This document shows positions 26,001 through 33,555 of a stretch of 64,000 bases of DNA, piece after piece (positions within the stretch are counted from its first letter, which is position 1; each line of letters opens with the position of its first letter). The DNA is from Emticicia soli (lineage in GTDB: Bacteria; Bacteroidota; Bacteroidia; Cytophagales; Spirosomataceae). The stretch covers positions 190,887 to 254,886 of the forward strand of contig NZ_JBBEWC010000011.1 of NCBI RefSeq assembly GCF_037860775.1, given 5' to 3'. The notes beneath the pieces are model-generated. The model was not told where the DNA came from. It worked only from the letters and a program-made list of their open reading frames with translations, and made no database searches. Position numbers and translations under genes: made by a program.

Positions 26001-26720
26001 ATGAACGAACAACACATAAGGTTCTTTTCGCATTTTCTGGGCAGAGATATTGACATTTTAATCAATGGCCATTGGGGTTACCCGATTCTGATGTTTCCGA
26101 CATCAATGGGAAATTACCTCCAAAACCGTGATTTCGGCCTCAATAACTCTGTGGCTAATCTGGTAAATGAAGGAAAAATAAAACTCTACAATGTAGATAG
26201 TATCGATTTCCAGAGTTTTTATGCACAAGGCTTATCGCCAAACGTAAAAATTTTCAATTATAATCTTTATACCCGATTTCTGAGAGAGGAATTGGTACCC
26301 TTTATCCAAAGAGAATGTAATGTACACCGCATAGCTGTAGCAGGTTGTAGCTTTGGGGGGTTTCATTGTACTAATTTTGCCTTTAAATATCCTGATGTGG
26401 TAGACTATTGCTTCAGTATGAGTGGTGCATTCGATATAAAAAGCTTTATGAAAGGGTATTTTGATGACAACGTGTACTTTAACAATCCGGTTGATTATAT
26501 GCAGAATCAGGATGGTTGGAAATTTAACCACATGAAGATAGTATTGGGCACTTCGGATTGGGATATTTGCAAGGCTGATAATATTAATATGTCACGTATT
26601 CTGGCTAGTAAAGATATTAACCATTGGTACGACGAAAAAAAGTGGGCGTCGCATGATTGGCCGCTCTGGCGCATGATGTTTCCGGAATATGTAGGAAAAA
26701 TGGTAGCTGGACAATTATAA
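26001..26720 (+). CDS. Alpha/beta-hydrolase esterase heading the amidoligase cluster
   Basis: A 239-residue protein without a signal peptide, so cytoplasmic. It opens MNEQHIRFFSHFLGRDIDIL and shows YPILMFPTSMGNYLQNRDFG, the nucleophile elbow IAVAGCSFGGFHCTNFAFKY (Ser in GCSFGG), IVLGTSDWDICKADNINMSR (acid) and WASHDWPLWRMMFPEYVGKM (His). This is the PF00756 esterase fold. It is encoded 89 nt upstream of an ATP-grasp gene and heads a five-gene run of amide-forming enzymes, so it may hydrolyse or transfer an ester or thioester intermediate of that pathway (inference). It is not a close copy of the exported esterase on the other strand. Confidence 0.82.
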   Translation: MNEQHIRFFSHFLGRDIDILINGHWGYPILMFPTSMGNYLQNRDFGLNNSVANLVNEGKIKLYNVDSIDFQSFYAQGLSPNVKIFNYNLYTRFLREELVPFIQRECNVHRIAVAGCSFGGFHCTNFAFKYPDVVDYCFSMSGAFDIKSFMKGYFDDNVYFNNPVDYMQNQDGWKFNHMKIVLGTSDWDICKADNINMSRILASKDINHWYDEKKWASHDWPLWRMMFPEYVGKMVAGQL

Positions 26721-26809
26721 ATGTGACCAAATACTTAGCAAGCGGTCAAATAATTTATCTTACAAAGAACACATACAATAAAAAAATAAAGCAATAATTT
26801 AATTAAGAC

Positions 26810-27928
26810 TTGTTTATGAAAAAAATAGGAATTCTTTTTGGCATGGAAGATACTTTTCCGTGGGCGTTTATTGAAGAAGTAAACAAAACTGCTCCGGCGG
26901 GTATTATTGCAGAGCCTGTATCTATTGATAAAGTAGAGCAAGGTGTAGCAACTGATTATGCTGTTATCATTGATAGAATTTCGCAAGATGTACCATTTTA
27001 CAGAGCTTATTTAAAAAATGCAGCACTTTGTGGTACAGCGGTAATCAACAACCCTTTCTGGTGGAGCGCCGACGAGAAGTTTTTCAACAACTGTCTGGCG
27101 GTAAAACTAGGGGTTCCGGTTCCTAAAACCGTATTGTTACCATCAAAAGAAAGACCAACCGATACTACAGATAAATCGTTCAGAAACCTTAAGTTTCCGA
27201 TGGATTGGGAATATATGTTTGGGCAAATCGGTTTCCCGGCTTATATGAAACCTCACTCAGGTGGTGGCTGGAAAAGCGTTTACAAAGTATATGACCCGAA
27301 CGACCTTTGGCAAAAACACGAAGAAACGGGCCAGTTGGTAATGCTATTGCAAGAAGAAATTCAGTTTACTGATTATTATCGTTGTTATTGCCTTAATGGT
27401 AAATATGTGCATATTATGCCTTATGAACCTCGTAACCCACACCATTTACGTTATGCTACTCAACCTAAAACACAAGGCGAAGAGCATAAAAAGCTAATGG
27501 CTACCATTACAGACTATGTGCTTAAATTAAACCATGCATTGGGTTATGATTTTAACACTGTTGAGTTTGCGATTCGTGATGGTATTCCGTACGCAATTGA
27601 CTTCTGTAACCCTGCTCCTGATGCCGATGTAAACTCGGTAGGTCAACAAAACTTTGATTGGATTGTTGAAAACGCTGCAAAAATGGCTATCGAAAGAGCT
27701 ATTGAGCAAAAAGATGGCAAAAACAATTGTACTTGGGGAACATTTACAGCATCGGCTATCGCAGATCAGGCTAATAACCTAATTATAGGTGGAGCACCAA
27801 AAGCACCAGCAGCAGAGAAAAAACCAGCTCCTGCCAAAAAAGCTGTAGAAAAGAAAGCAGAAGAAGCTCCGAAAGCCGCCAAAGCAAAAAAAGAGGAAGC
27901 TCCTAAAAAAGCAACCAAGAAAAAATAA
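26810..27928 (+). CDS. ATP-grasp ligase-like protein with basic Lys/Ala/Pro tail
   Basis: 372 residues, cytoplasmic. ATP-grasp features: a lid/nucleotide segment FPAYMKPHSGGGWKSVYKV (about 140-158), LVMLLQEEIQFTDYYRCYC, and the metal-binding end FNTVEFAIRDGIPYAIDFCN with P after it (Glu, Asp and Asn ligands). Such enzymes form an acyl phosphate with ATP and ligate it to an amine or thiol. The last 45 residues form a low-complexity tail rich in Lys, Ala, Pro and Glu, like histone H1 tails, which is not part of the fold and is unusual for this class. Context: esterase before, GCS2 ligase after. Substrate unknown. Confidence 0.8.
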   Translation: MFMKKIGILFGMEDTFPWAFIEEVNKTAPAGIIAEPVSIDKVEQGVATDYAVIIDRISQDVPFYRAYLKNAALCGTAVINNPFWWSADEKFFNNCLAVKLGVPVPKTVLLPSKERPTDTTDKSFRNLKFPMDWEYMFGQIGFPAYMKPHSGGGWKSVYKVYDPNDLWQKHEETGQLVMLLQEEIQFTDYYRCYCLNGKYVHIMPYEPRNPHHLRYATQPKTQGEEHKKLMATITDYVLKLNHALGYDFNTVEFAIRDGIPYAIDFCNPAPDADVNSVGQQNFDWIVENAAKMAIERAIEQKDGKNNCTWGTFTASAIADQANNLIIGGAPKAPAAEKKPAPAKKAVEKKAEEAPKAAKAKKEEAPKKATKKK

Positions 27929-27940
27929 ATGCATGCAAAG

Positions 27941-27967
27941 GGTTGGTAGTAGCCTATACTACCAACC
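27941..27967 (+). other. Intercistronic 11-bp hairpin without T run
   Basis: GGTTGGTAGTA and TACTACCAACC pair perfectly around a GCCTA loop, 13 nt after the ATP-grasp stop and 45 nt before the next ATG. No T run follows on the plus strand, so a full terminator is unlikely. A stability, processing or partial attenuation element is more likely. Confidence 0.6.
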
Positions 27968-28011
27968 AACAATAAACTATTCTACTGGTAATCCCTTGAA
28001 CTAAGAAAATT

Positions 28012-29109
28012 ATGTCACAATTCACATTAGGCATTGAGGAAGAATTTCAGACAATTGACCCAAAAACTCGTGAGCTTCGCTCACACATGGCTAAAATAGT
28101 TGAGGGCGGACAGGTAATTTTGCAGGAAAGAATTAAACAAGAAATGCATCAGGCTGTGGTTGAGATGATTTCAAGCGTATGTGAAAACATTCAACAAGCC
28201 CGAGAAGAAGTTACTTATTTACGGAGAATGCTGATTGATTTGGCGGGCAAGCAGAATCTACGGATTGCTGCAGCAGGCACGCACCCCTTTTCAGACTGGC
28301 AACGGCAATTGATAACGCCCAACGAAAGATACGAAAAACTGATTGACGATATGCGTGATGTGGCTCGTTCGAACCTGATTTTTGGTTTGCACGTGCATGT
28401 GGGGATTCCGAATCGGGAAGAAGGTATGCAGATACTGAATACAGCCCGCTACTTTTTGCCCCACATTTATGCGCTTTCAACCAATTCGCCATTCTGGTGT
28501 GGCCGCAATACAGGTTTTAAGTCGTATCGCTCTAAGGTTTTTGATAAATTCCCGAGAACAGGTATTCCTGATTATTTTTCAAGCGTGGCAGAATATGACA
28601 ATTACGTAAACCTGCTTGTAAAAACCAACTGTATCGACAATGGCAAAAAAATCTGGTGGGATATTCGTCTTCATCCGTTTTACCCAACTGTTGAGTTCAG
28701 AATCTGTGATATTCCGATGCGGGTAGACGAGACCATCTGTCTGGCAGCTTTAATGCAGGCTATTATTGCCAAAATTCATAAACTTCATCGTCAGAATCTT
28801 AGTTTCCGGCCTTATCATCGAATGCTTATCAGCGAAAACAAATGGCGTGCAGCAAGATATGGTATTCAGGGCCATCTGGTGGATTTTGGTAAAGAACAAG
28901 AAGTGCCGTATTCGCATTTGGCTGAAGAGCTAATGGAATTTGTTGATGATGTTCTTGACGAACTAGGCAGTAGAAAAGAAGTTGAGTATATTCATGAAAT
29001 TTTAAGAATGGGAAGCGGCGCTGACCGACAACTGAAAGTGTTTGAAGAAACAAACAGCCTAAAATCGGTGGTTGACTATATAGTATCGGAAACTAAATTT
29101 GGACTATAG
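28012..29109 (+). CDS. YbdK-type carboxylate-amine ligase (GCS2 family)
   Basis: A 365-residue cytoplasmic enzyme of the GCS2 branch of glutamate-cysteine ligases. It starts FTLGIEEEFQTIDPKTRELR, carries SNLIFGLHVHVGIPNREEGM (metal and substrate segment), AAGTHPFSDW and TVEFRICDIPMRVDETICLA. Length and motifs match YbdK, which has weak glutamate-cysteine ligase activity in E. coli but whose true role is uncertain. In this cluster, next to two ATP-grasp proteins and a glutamine amidotransferase, it most likely makes an amide bond on a dedicated small molecule or peptide. It ends with a stem-loop at 29159-29196. Confidence 0.9.
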   Translation: MSQFTLGIEEEFQTIDPKTRELRSHMAKIVEGGQVILQERIKQEMHQAVVEMISSVCENIQQAREEVTYLRRMLIDLAGKQNLRIAAAGTHPFSDWQRQLITPNERYEKLIDDMRDVARSNLIFGLHVHVGIPNREEGMQILNTARYFLPHIYALSTNSPFWCGRNTGFKSYRSKVFDKFPRTGIPDYFSSVAEYDNYVNLLVKTNCIDNGKKIWWDIRLHPFYPTVEFRICDIPMRVDETICLAALMQAIIAKIHKLHRQNLSFRPYHRMLISENKWRAARYGIQGHLVDFGKEQEVPYSHLAEELMEFVDDVLDELGSRKEVEYIHEILRMGSGADRQLKVFEETNSLKSVVDYIVSETKFGL

Positions 29110-29158
29110 TTTTGAACCCAGAAGTCGGTTTTATTTGTTATAAATATTCATTAATTCC

Positions 29159-29196
29159 AAAATCCTGTAAGTCTACTTTCTAGCTTGCAGGATTTT
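29159..29196 (+). terminator. Stem-loop terminator after the GCS2 ligase gene
   Basis: AAAATCCTGTAAG pairs with CTTGCAGGATTTT (one G-U pair) around a 12-nt loop, ending in a short T run. It lies 49 nt after the stop and may end a first transcript of the cluster. The remainder of the 284-nt gap to 29394 holds an isolated TAAATTTG at 29239-29246 (possible -7) and an inverted repeat next to the start. Confidence 0.65.
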
Positions 29197-29362
29197 ATTT
29201 ATAATCAGGTTTCTGACCTGCTATTCCACAGATTTTATTAAATTTGTGTTAAGAGTATATTCAGAAATTATTCTTCGGCCTCTAAAAGTTGCCTTTAAAT
29301 GACACTTTAGGGTCAAAAAACGAATTTTTAATATACTTAGTATTTGTTTTACTAATTTAAGC

Positions 29363-29382
29363 CTTGTTATAAAATTAACAAG
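29363..29382 (+). promoter_or_regulatory. Inverted repeat in the leader of the glutamine amidotransferase gene
   Basis: CTTGTTA and TAACAAG are perfect inverted repeats around TAAAAT, 11 nt before the ATG at 29394. It could be an operator or an mRNA hairpin near the ribosome site. No regulator gene is adjacent. Confidence 0.4.
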
Positions 29383-29393
29383 CCTATTGTGTT

Positions 29394-30206
29394 ATGAATA
29401 TTGCAATTTTAGACCTATATGATGGCAGGCCAAACGAAGGTATGCGTTGTATAAAAATGTTATGCGACCAGTTTTTATCGCAGGAGGGATCAGGTGGCCG
29501 CTATGATATTTTTGATGTTCGTCAAAAAAACGAAATCCCTGATATTGACAAATATCAGATATTTATCTCTACCGGAGGCCCTGGTAATCCATTGCCTGAA
29601 GGCCATGCCTGGGAGAAAAAATTCTATAAGTTTATAGATGATATTTTTGCCTATAATCAAGAGAACGAGGTTAAAAAATATCTTTTCTTGATTTGTCACT
29701 CTTTTCAGATTGCTAGCCACCATTTAGGTTTTGGCGTGGTTTGTAAAAGAAAATCGACTTCGTTTGGTGTTATGCCTATCCATCGAACAGAAGATGGCGA
29801 AAACGAACCACTTTTCGAAAAACTTCCTGAAGTTTTTTATGCCGTTGATTCAAGAGATTATCAGTTGATTCAGCCTGATTGGGAAAAGATAAATGATTTT
29901 GGCGCAAAAGTATTGTGTCTTGAGAAAGTTCGCCCTTATGTACCGCTTGAAAGGGCTATAATGGCTATCCGGTTCTCTGACGAGGTGTTTGGTACGCAGT
30001 TTCACCCTGAGGCCGATTCAGAGGGTATGATGCATTACTTTAAACAAGAAGAAAAAATGCTCGCAGTTATCAAAGAATATGGTTCTGAGAAATACGAAGA
30101 AATGATTGACCGCCTCGACGACCCGGATAAAATTATGCTTACAGAAGCCGTTATTATTCCGACTTTTTTGCGCACTGCCGCTGAAAATATTTTAGAATTG
30201 GCTTAA
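29394..30206 (+). CDS. Class I glutamine amidotransferase-like protein
   Basis: A 270-residue single-domain GATase. ISTGGPGNPLPEGHAWEKKF is the GGPG turn, FLICHSFQIASHHLG holds the nucleophile Cys (CHSFQ in place of the more usual GxCxGxQ), and VFGTQFHPEADSEGMMHYF supplies the catalytic His-x-Glu. It would hydrolyse glutamine or a gamma-glutamyl amide, giving ammonia or removing a glutamyl group. A free-standing form with no synthase domain fused, next to ATP-grasp and GCS2 ligases, recalls PuuD-like or biosynthetic partner amidotransferases. The exact substrate is unknown. Confidence 0.85.
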   Translation: MNIAILDLYDGRPNEGMRCIKMLCDQFLSQEGSGGRYDIFDVRQKNEIPDIDKYQIFISTGGPGNPLPEGHAWEKKFYKFIDDIFAYNQENEVKKYLFLICHSFQIASHHLGFGVVCKRKSTSFGVMPIHRTEDGENEPLFEKLPEVFYAVDSRDYQLIQPDWEKINDFGAKVLCLEKVRPYVPLERAIMAIRFSDEVFGTQFHPEADSEGMMHYFKQEEKMLAVIKEYGSEKYEEMIDRLDDPDKIMLTEAVIIPTFLRTAAENILELA

Positions 30207-30261
30207 AACCGACAAATAAGTGTATCTCAAAGGTTTTTATGACAAATAATACTTGTAAACA

Positions 30262-30307
30262 ACCCCACCCTGACCCTCCCCAACAATGGGGAGGGTCAGG
30301 GTGGGGT
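30262..30307. repeat. Perfect GC-rich palindrome with 6-nt loop
   Basis: CCCCACCCTGACCCTCCCC (30263-30281) and its exact complement GGGGAGGGTCAGGGTGGGG (30288-30306) flank AACAAT, with one more A-T pair outside. It is by far the most GC-rich stretch in the window and lies in the gap between the amidotransferase and the next gene. There is no T run on either strand. The appearance is that of a dispersed REP-like palindrome; only one copy is in this window. Confidence 0.8.
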
Positions 30308-30372
30308 AAAAACCTTATTCATTTAAAACTGAGCGTTTTTCCTTTCCACAATCTTTACATTCCCATCATTAT

Positions 30373-31569
30373 ATGATACCCGAAATCCGTCGTCAATTCA
30401 ACGAAAGTTTTTCAAACGAAAAATACGAGGCATTACTAGCTGAAATTGAAAGAGATTTTCCGACACAATTAGATTTTCGTATTGCCGAAACACCGGTTTT
30501 TGTGCCTCAATCATTAAAAATCAAGTTATTACAGGCTTGTAATGATATTATTGACACATTGGTAAAAGATGATTTTAAAGCGAAAACAGCAAGAGCGATT
30601 CCGGCAAATCAGGATGTGCCAAATGAAGACGCTCATCCCAATTTTTTAGCAGTAGACTTTGCAGTTTGCCATGATGAAAAAGGTGAGTTGACTCCACAGT
30701 TAATTGAACTACAAGGCTTTCCATCATTATTTGGGTATCAATGGTATCTGGGGCAGAAATACAAAAAGTTCTTTTTTAGCCCTAAAAATTTCTCGCAGTA
30801 CTTTAATCGCTTAAACATGGCTTCTTATGTAGAGCACATGAAAAAAGTGTTGCTAGGCGGTGAAAAAGCTGAAAACGTTATTTTGCTTGAGATTTACCCC
30901 GAAAAACAGAAGACACGCCTTGATTTTGAAATAAGTAAGCAACTATGGGGAATTGAGCCGGTATGTTACACCAAAATAAAGAAAGAAGGCAGGAAATTAT
31001 ATTATGAAAAAGACGGCCGGAAAATAGAAATCAAAAGAATCTATAATCGCCTGATTTTTGATGATTTATTACAGAATTTCCCCGACTTGGAGACAGAGTT
31101 TAAAATGACTGATGATGTTGACGTAAAATGGGTAACGCATCCAAACTGGTTTTTCAGAATAAGCAAATTTACTTTGCCCCTACTCAATAGTCCGTTTGTG
31201 CCTAAAAGTTATTATCTGTCTGATTTAAAAGAATATCCGACCGATTTAGAAAATTATGTTCTGAAACCTTTATTCTCGTTTGCAGGCAGTGGCGTAAAAT
31301 TAAACTTCACCAAAGAAGATTTAGATGCGATTGAAGACAAAGAAAACTATCTGATTCAGCGAAAAGTAAAATATGAGCCTGTGATTGAAGACACCGATGG
31401 GAACCTCATAAAAACCGAAATCAGACTATTGTTCGCTTGGGAAGATTCTGCGCCTCGCCCTAGATTGGTTACAAATCTAGCCCGATTAAGTCGTGGAGAG
31501 ATGATAGGCGTTAATTTCAACAAGAATTTCGACTGGGTGGGTGGTAGTTGCGCATTTTTTGAAGATTAA
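30373..31569 (+). CDS. Probable circularly permuted ATP-grasp protein
   Basis: 398 residues, cytoplasmic. I do not recognise a named family, but ATP-grasp parts appear in permuted order. A metal or substrate segment, TPQLIELQGFPSLFGYQW, comes early (about 112-130). The nucleotide segment YVLKPLFSFAGSGVKLNF and IQRKVKYEPV follow near 295-345, then TEIRLLFAW and GEMIGVNFNKNFDWVGG. This order resembles the C-terminal synthetase part of glutathionylspermidine synthase and other permuted ATP-grasp enzymes. It is the last gene of the cluster and ends 23 nt before a strong terminator. Function as an amide-forming ligase is inferred. Confidence 0.65.
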   Translation: MIPEIRRQFNESFSNEKYEALLAEIERDFPTQLDFRIAETPVFVPQSLKIKLLQACNDIIDTLVKDDFKAKTARAIPANQDVPNEDAHPNFLAVDFAVCHDEKGELTPQLIELQGFPSLFGYQWYLGQKYKKFFFSPKNFSQYFNRLNMASYVEHMKKVLLGGEKAENVILLEIYPEKQKTRLDFEISKQLWGIEPVCYTKIKKEGRKLYYEKDGRKIEIKRIYNRLIFDDLLQNFPDLETEFKMTDDVDVKWVTHPNWFFRISKFTLPLLNSPFVPKSYYLSDLKEYPTDLENYVLKPLFSFAGSGVKLNFTKEDLDAIEDKENYLIQRKVKYEPVIEDTDGNLIKTEIRLLFAWEDSAPRPRLVTNLARLSRGEMIGVNFNKNFDWVGGSCAFFED

Positions 31570-31592
31570 AACCCACTTTTATATAAAATCTT

Positions 31593-31627
31593 ATGCCGAT
31601 AAGCCTTAAAAAGTTATCGGCATTTTT
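31593..31627 (+). terminator. Terminator closing the amidoligase cluster
   Basis: ATGCCGATAA and TTATCGGCAT pair over 10 bp around an 11-nt loop and run into five T residues. It lies 23 nt after the last gene of the cluster. Confidence 0.85.
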
Positions 31628-31725
31628 GTTTCTAACTCGTTATACAAAAAATTTAGTTTTGTAATACAATTTTTCGATTTTATTACTTAGCTTCGGTAAA
31701 ATTCAACCATGAGTTACCCTTAAAC

Positions 31726-33093
31726 ATGAAATCAAATCGACTTATTTCAACCTTATTAATGTTATTCATCGTGCTGGGCGTCTCTGCTCAGAGTTTCACA
31801 GTAAGCGAAAACAAACGTTTTTTATTAAAAGATGGCAAACCATTTTTCTGGTTGGGCGATACAGCCTGGGAGTTGTTTCATAGACTCGACCGAGAAGATG
31901 CAGACTATTATCTTAAAAAACGCGCTGCGCAAAAATACACCGTTATACAAGCAGTAGCACTCGCCGAATTTGATGGTCTGAATGACCCTAATCCTTACGG
32001 AGATAAACCATTACTAAACAACGACCCTACTACGCCAAACGAAGCCTATTTTAAGCACGTAGACTATATTATTGATAAAGCCGCTGAATATGGCTTAACC
32101 ATAGGTTTTTTACCGACTTGGGGCGATAAACTCAATAAATCGACTTGGGGCAAAGGGCCTGAGGTTTTTAATACCTCCAATGCCCGAATTTATGGTAAAT
32201 GGCTGGCAAACCGCTATAAAAACAAGAAGAACATTATCTGGATATTAGGTGGCGACAGAACACCTCGCCCAAACTCTGACGATGTGGAGGTATGGAGAGC
32301 AATGGCTGCCGGAATTGTAGAGGGTGTAGGTGGCAACGATAAAGCCCTGATAACTTTTCACCCGCAACCAAATAAAGAAGGTGCCAGCCAATGGTTTCAT
32401 GCTGACGAATGGTTTGATTTTAATATGTTTCAAAACGGGCATTGCAGAGATACTCCTATTTATGATAATATAAAGGGTTCGTACGACAGAGCCTTGGTAA
32501 AACCTGTAATTGACGGAGAACCCATTTACGAAGACCATCCTGTTTGTTTTAATGCAACCGATTTAGGCACTTCAAATGCTTATGATGTACGCAAATATGC
32601 CTATCTTAATCTTTTTGCAGGGGCATTTGGGCATACTTATGGTTGCCACGACATCTGGCAGATGTATTCGCCAAATAAAGAAGCTGTAAATGGTCCACAT
32701 TTTTACTGGCAACAAGCCATGGAATTACCCGGAGCAAAACAGATGCAGCATGCCCGAAGACTGATAGAATCACGTCCTTTTCTTGATAGAGTGCCCGACC
32801 AATCGTTGGTCGTTGAAAATAACTCTCCAGCAAGTGAACGCATTCAGGCTACAAGAGGCAAAGATTATGCTTTTATTTATTCTGCCGCCGGAAAATCTTT
32901 TAACGTAAATCTTGGCAAAATATCAGGCACACAGCTAAACGCCTACTGGTTTGACCCAAGAAATGGGAAAGTTGAAGAGATAAGTAAAATTGATAATAAA
33001 GGCACTCATAAATTTACACCTCCACGCTCAGGGTATGGTCAAGATTGGGTATTAATATTAGACGATGCCTCTAAGAATTTTCCGAAGCCGTAA
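31726..33093 (+). CDS. GH140 apiosidase-like glycoside hydrolase (DUF4038)
   Basis: A 455-residue secreted protein: signal peptide MKSNRLISTLLMLFIVLGVS ending near AQS, then a DUF4038 TIM barrel with FFWLGDTAWELFHRLDREDA, IGFLPTWGDKLNKSTWG, NIIWILGGDRTPRPNSDD and PVIDGEPIYEDHP, where the Asp and Glu are the likely catalytic pair. A C-terminal domain called 'putative collagen-binding' in this family follows (LNAYWFDPRNGKVEEISKI). GH140 enzymes release D-apiose-containing chains from rhamnogalacturonan II. That fits the rhamnose operon about 18 kb away, though the two loci are separate. The gene is monocistronic. Confidence 0.88.
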   Translation: MKSNRLISTLLMLFIVLGVSAQSFTVSENKRFLLKDGKPFFWLGDTAWELFHRLDREDADYYLKKRAAQKYTVIQAVALAEFDGLNDPNPYGDKPLLNNDPTTPNEAYFKHVDYIIDKAAEYGLTIGFLPTWGDKLNKSTWGKGPEVFNTSNARIYGKWLANRYKNKKNIIWILGGDRTPRPNSDDVEVWRAMAAGIVEGVGGNDKALITFHPQPNKEGASQWFHADEWFDFNMFQNGHCRDTPIYDNIKGSYDRALVKPVIDGEPIYEDHPVCFNATDLGTSNAYDVRKYAYLNLFAGAFGHTYGCHDIWQMYSPNKEAVNGPHFYWQQAMELPGAKQMQHARRLIESRPFLDRVPDQSLVVENNSPASERIQATRGKDYAFIYSAAGKSFNVNLGKISGTQLNAYWFDPRNGKVEEISKIDNKGTHKFTPPRSGYGQDWVLILDDASKNFPKP

Positions 33094-33504
33094 GATTTTA
33101 ACACTCATACTTGTGAATCTCTTTTGCAGTAGAAATTTACTTTTTAGAAATCTCTTTCATTATTTTAATAGTAGGTTTATCTACCAGCAAAGTTCGTTTT
33201 TAGAGTATTATTGAAATTTTGTTATTCTGACCGAAAAGCAAAGCTTTTTTGACTAGACAAGCGTACACCGCCCAAGCGCATTTTGAAGATGTAGCCGACA
33301 GCCACAAGGTTCTCCACCGCAATTGAATGAAAAGCAGTATAGTTGAAAAAAACTGCTTTTCAAGTCGAATCATTATTTTTAACCATACACTTAAAACCAT
33401 ATCTGGAAATAACACATTGATGTTAGAATATTTACAGTACTGTAAAAATATAGGCTAAAAGTGAGCGACACCAGCAATCAGAAAAGTGAGGAGATGGGCA
33501 TAAA
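33094..33504. other. Long intergenic region between the GH140 and aconitase genes
   Basis: No convincing gene. It holds a small hairpin with T run at 33234-33250 (AAAAGC/GCTTTT), a patch of higher GC at about 33250-33330 with coding-like stretches broken by stops, and a 9-bp hairpin AAAAGCAGT/ACTGCTTTT at 33330-33360. The middle may be the remnant of a decayed gene. Confidence 0.5.
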
Positions 33505-33534
33505 AAAATATCCTGCGGAAACGCAGGATATTTT
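33505..33534 (-). terminator. Terminator of the aconitase gene
   Basis: AAAATATCCTGCG and CGCAGGATATTTT pair perfectly over 13 bp around GAAA; on the minus strand a run of T follows. It lies 21 nt after the aconitase stop. Confidence 0.88.
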
Positions 33535-33555
33535 CTATGATATAAAGCATCAGAA

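Noticed and set aside
30262..30307. Reading the GC-rich palindrome as a rho-independent terminator
   Set aside because: No T run follows on either strand, unlike the many clear terminators in this window.
33200..33415. 71-residue open frame on the minus strand between the GH140 and aconitase genes
   Set aside because: Odd composition, no family resemblance and hairpins inside; more likely chance or remnant DNA.
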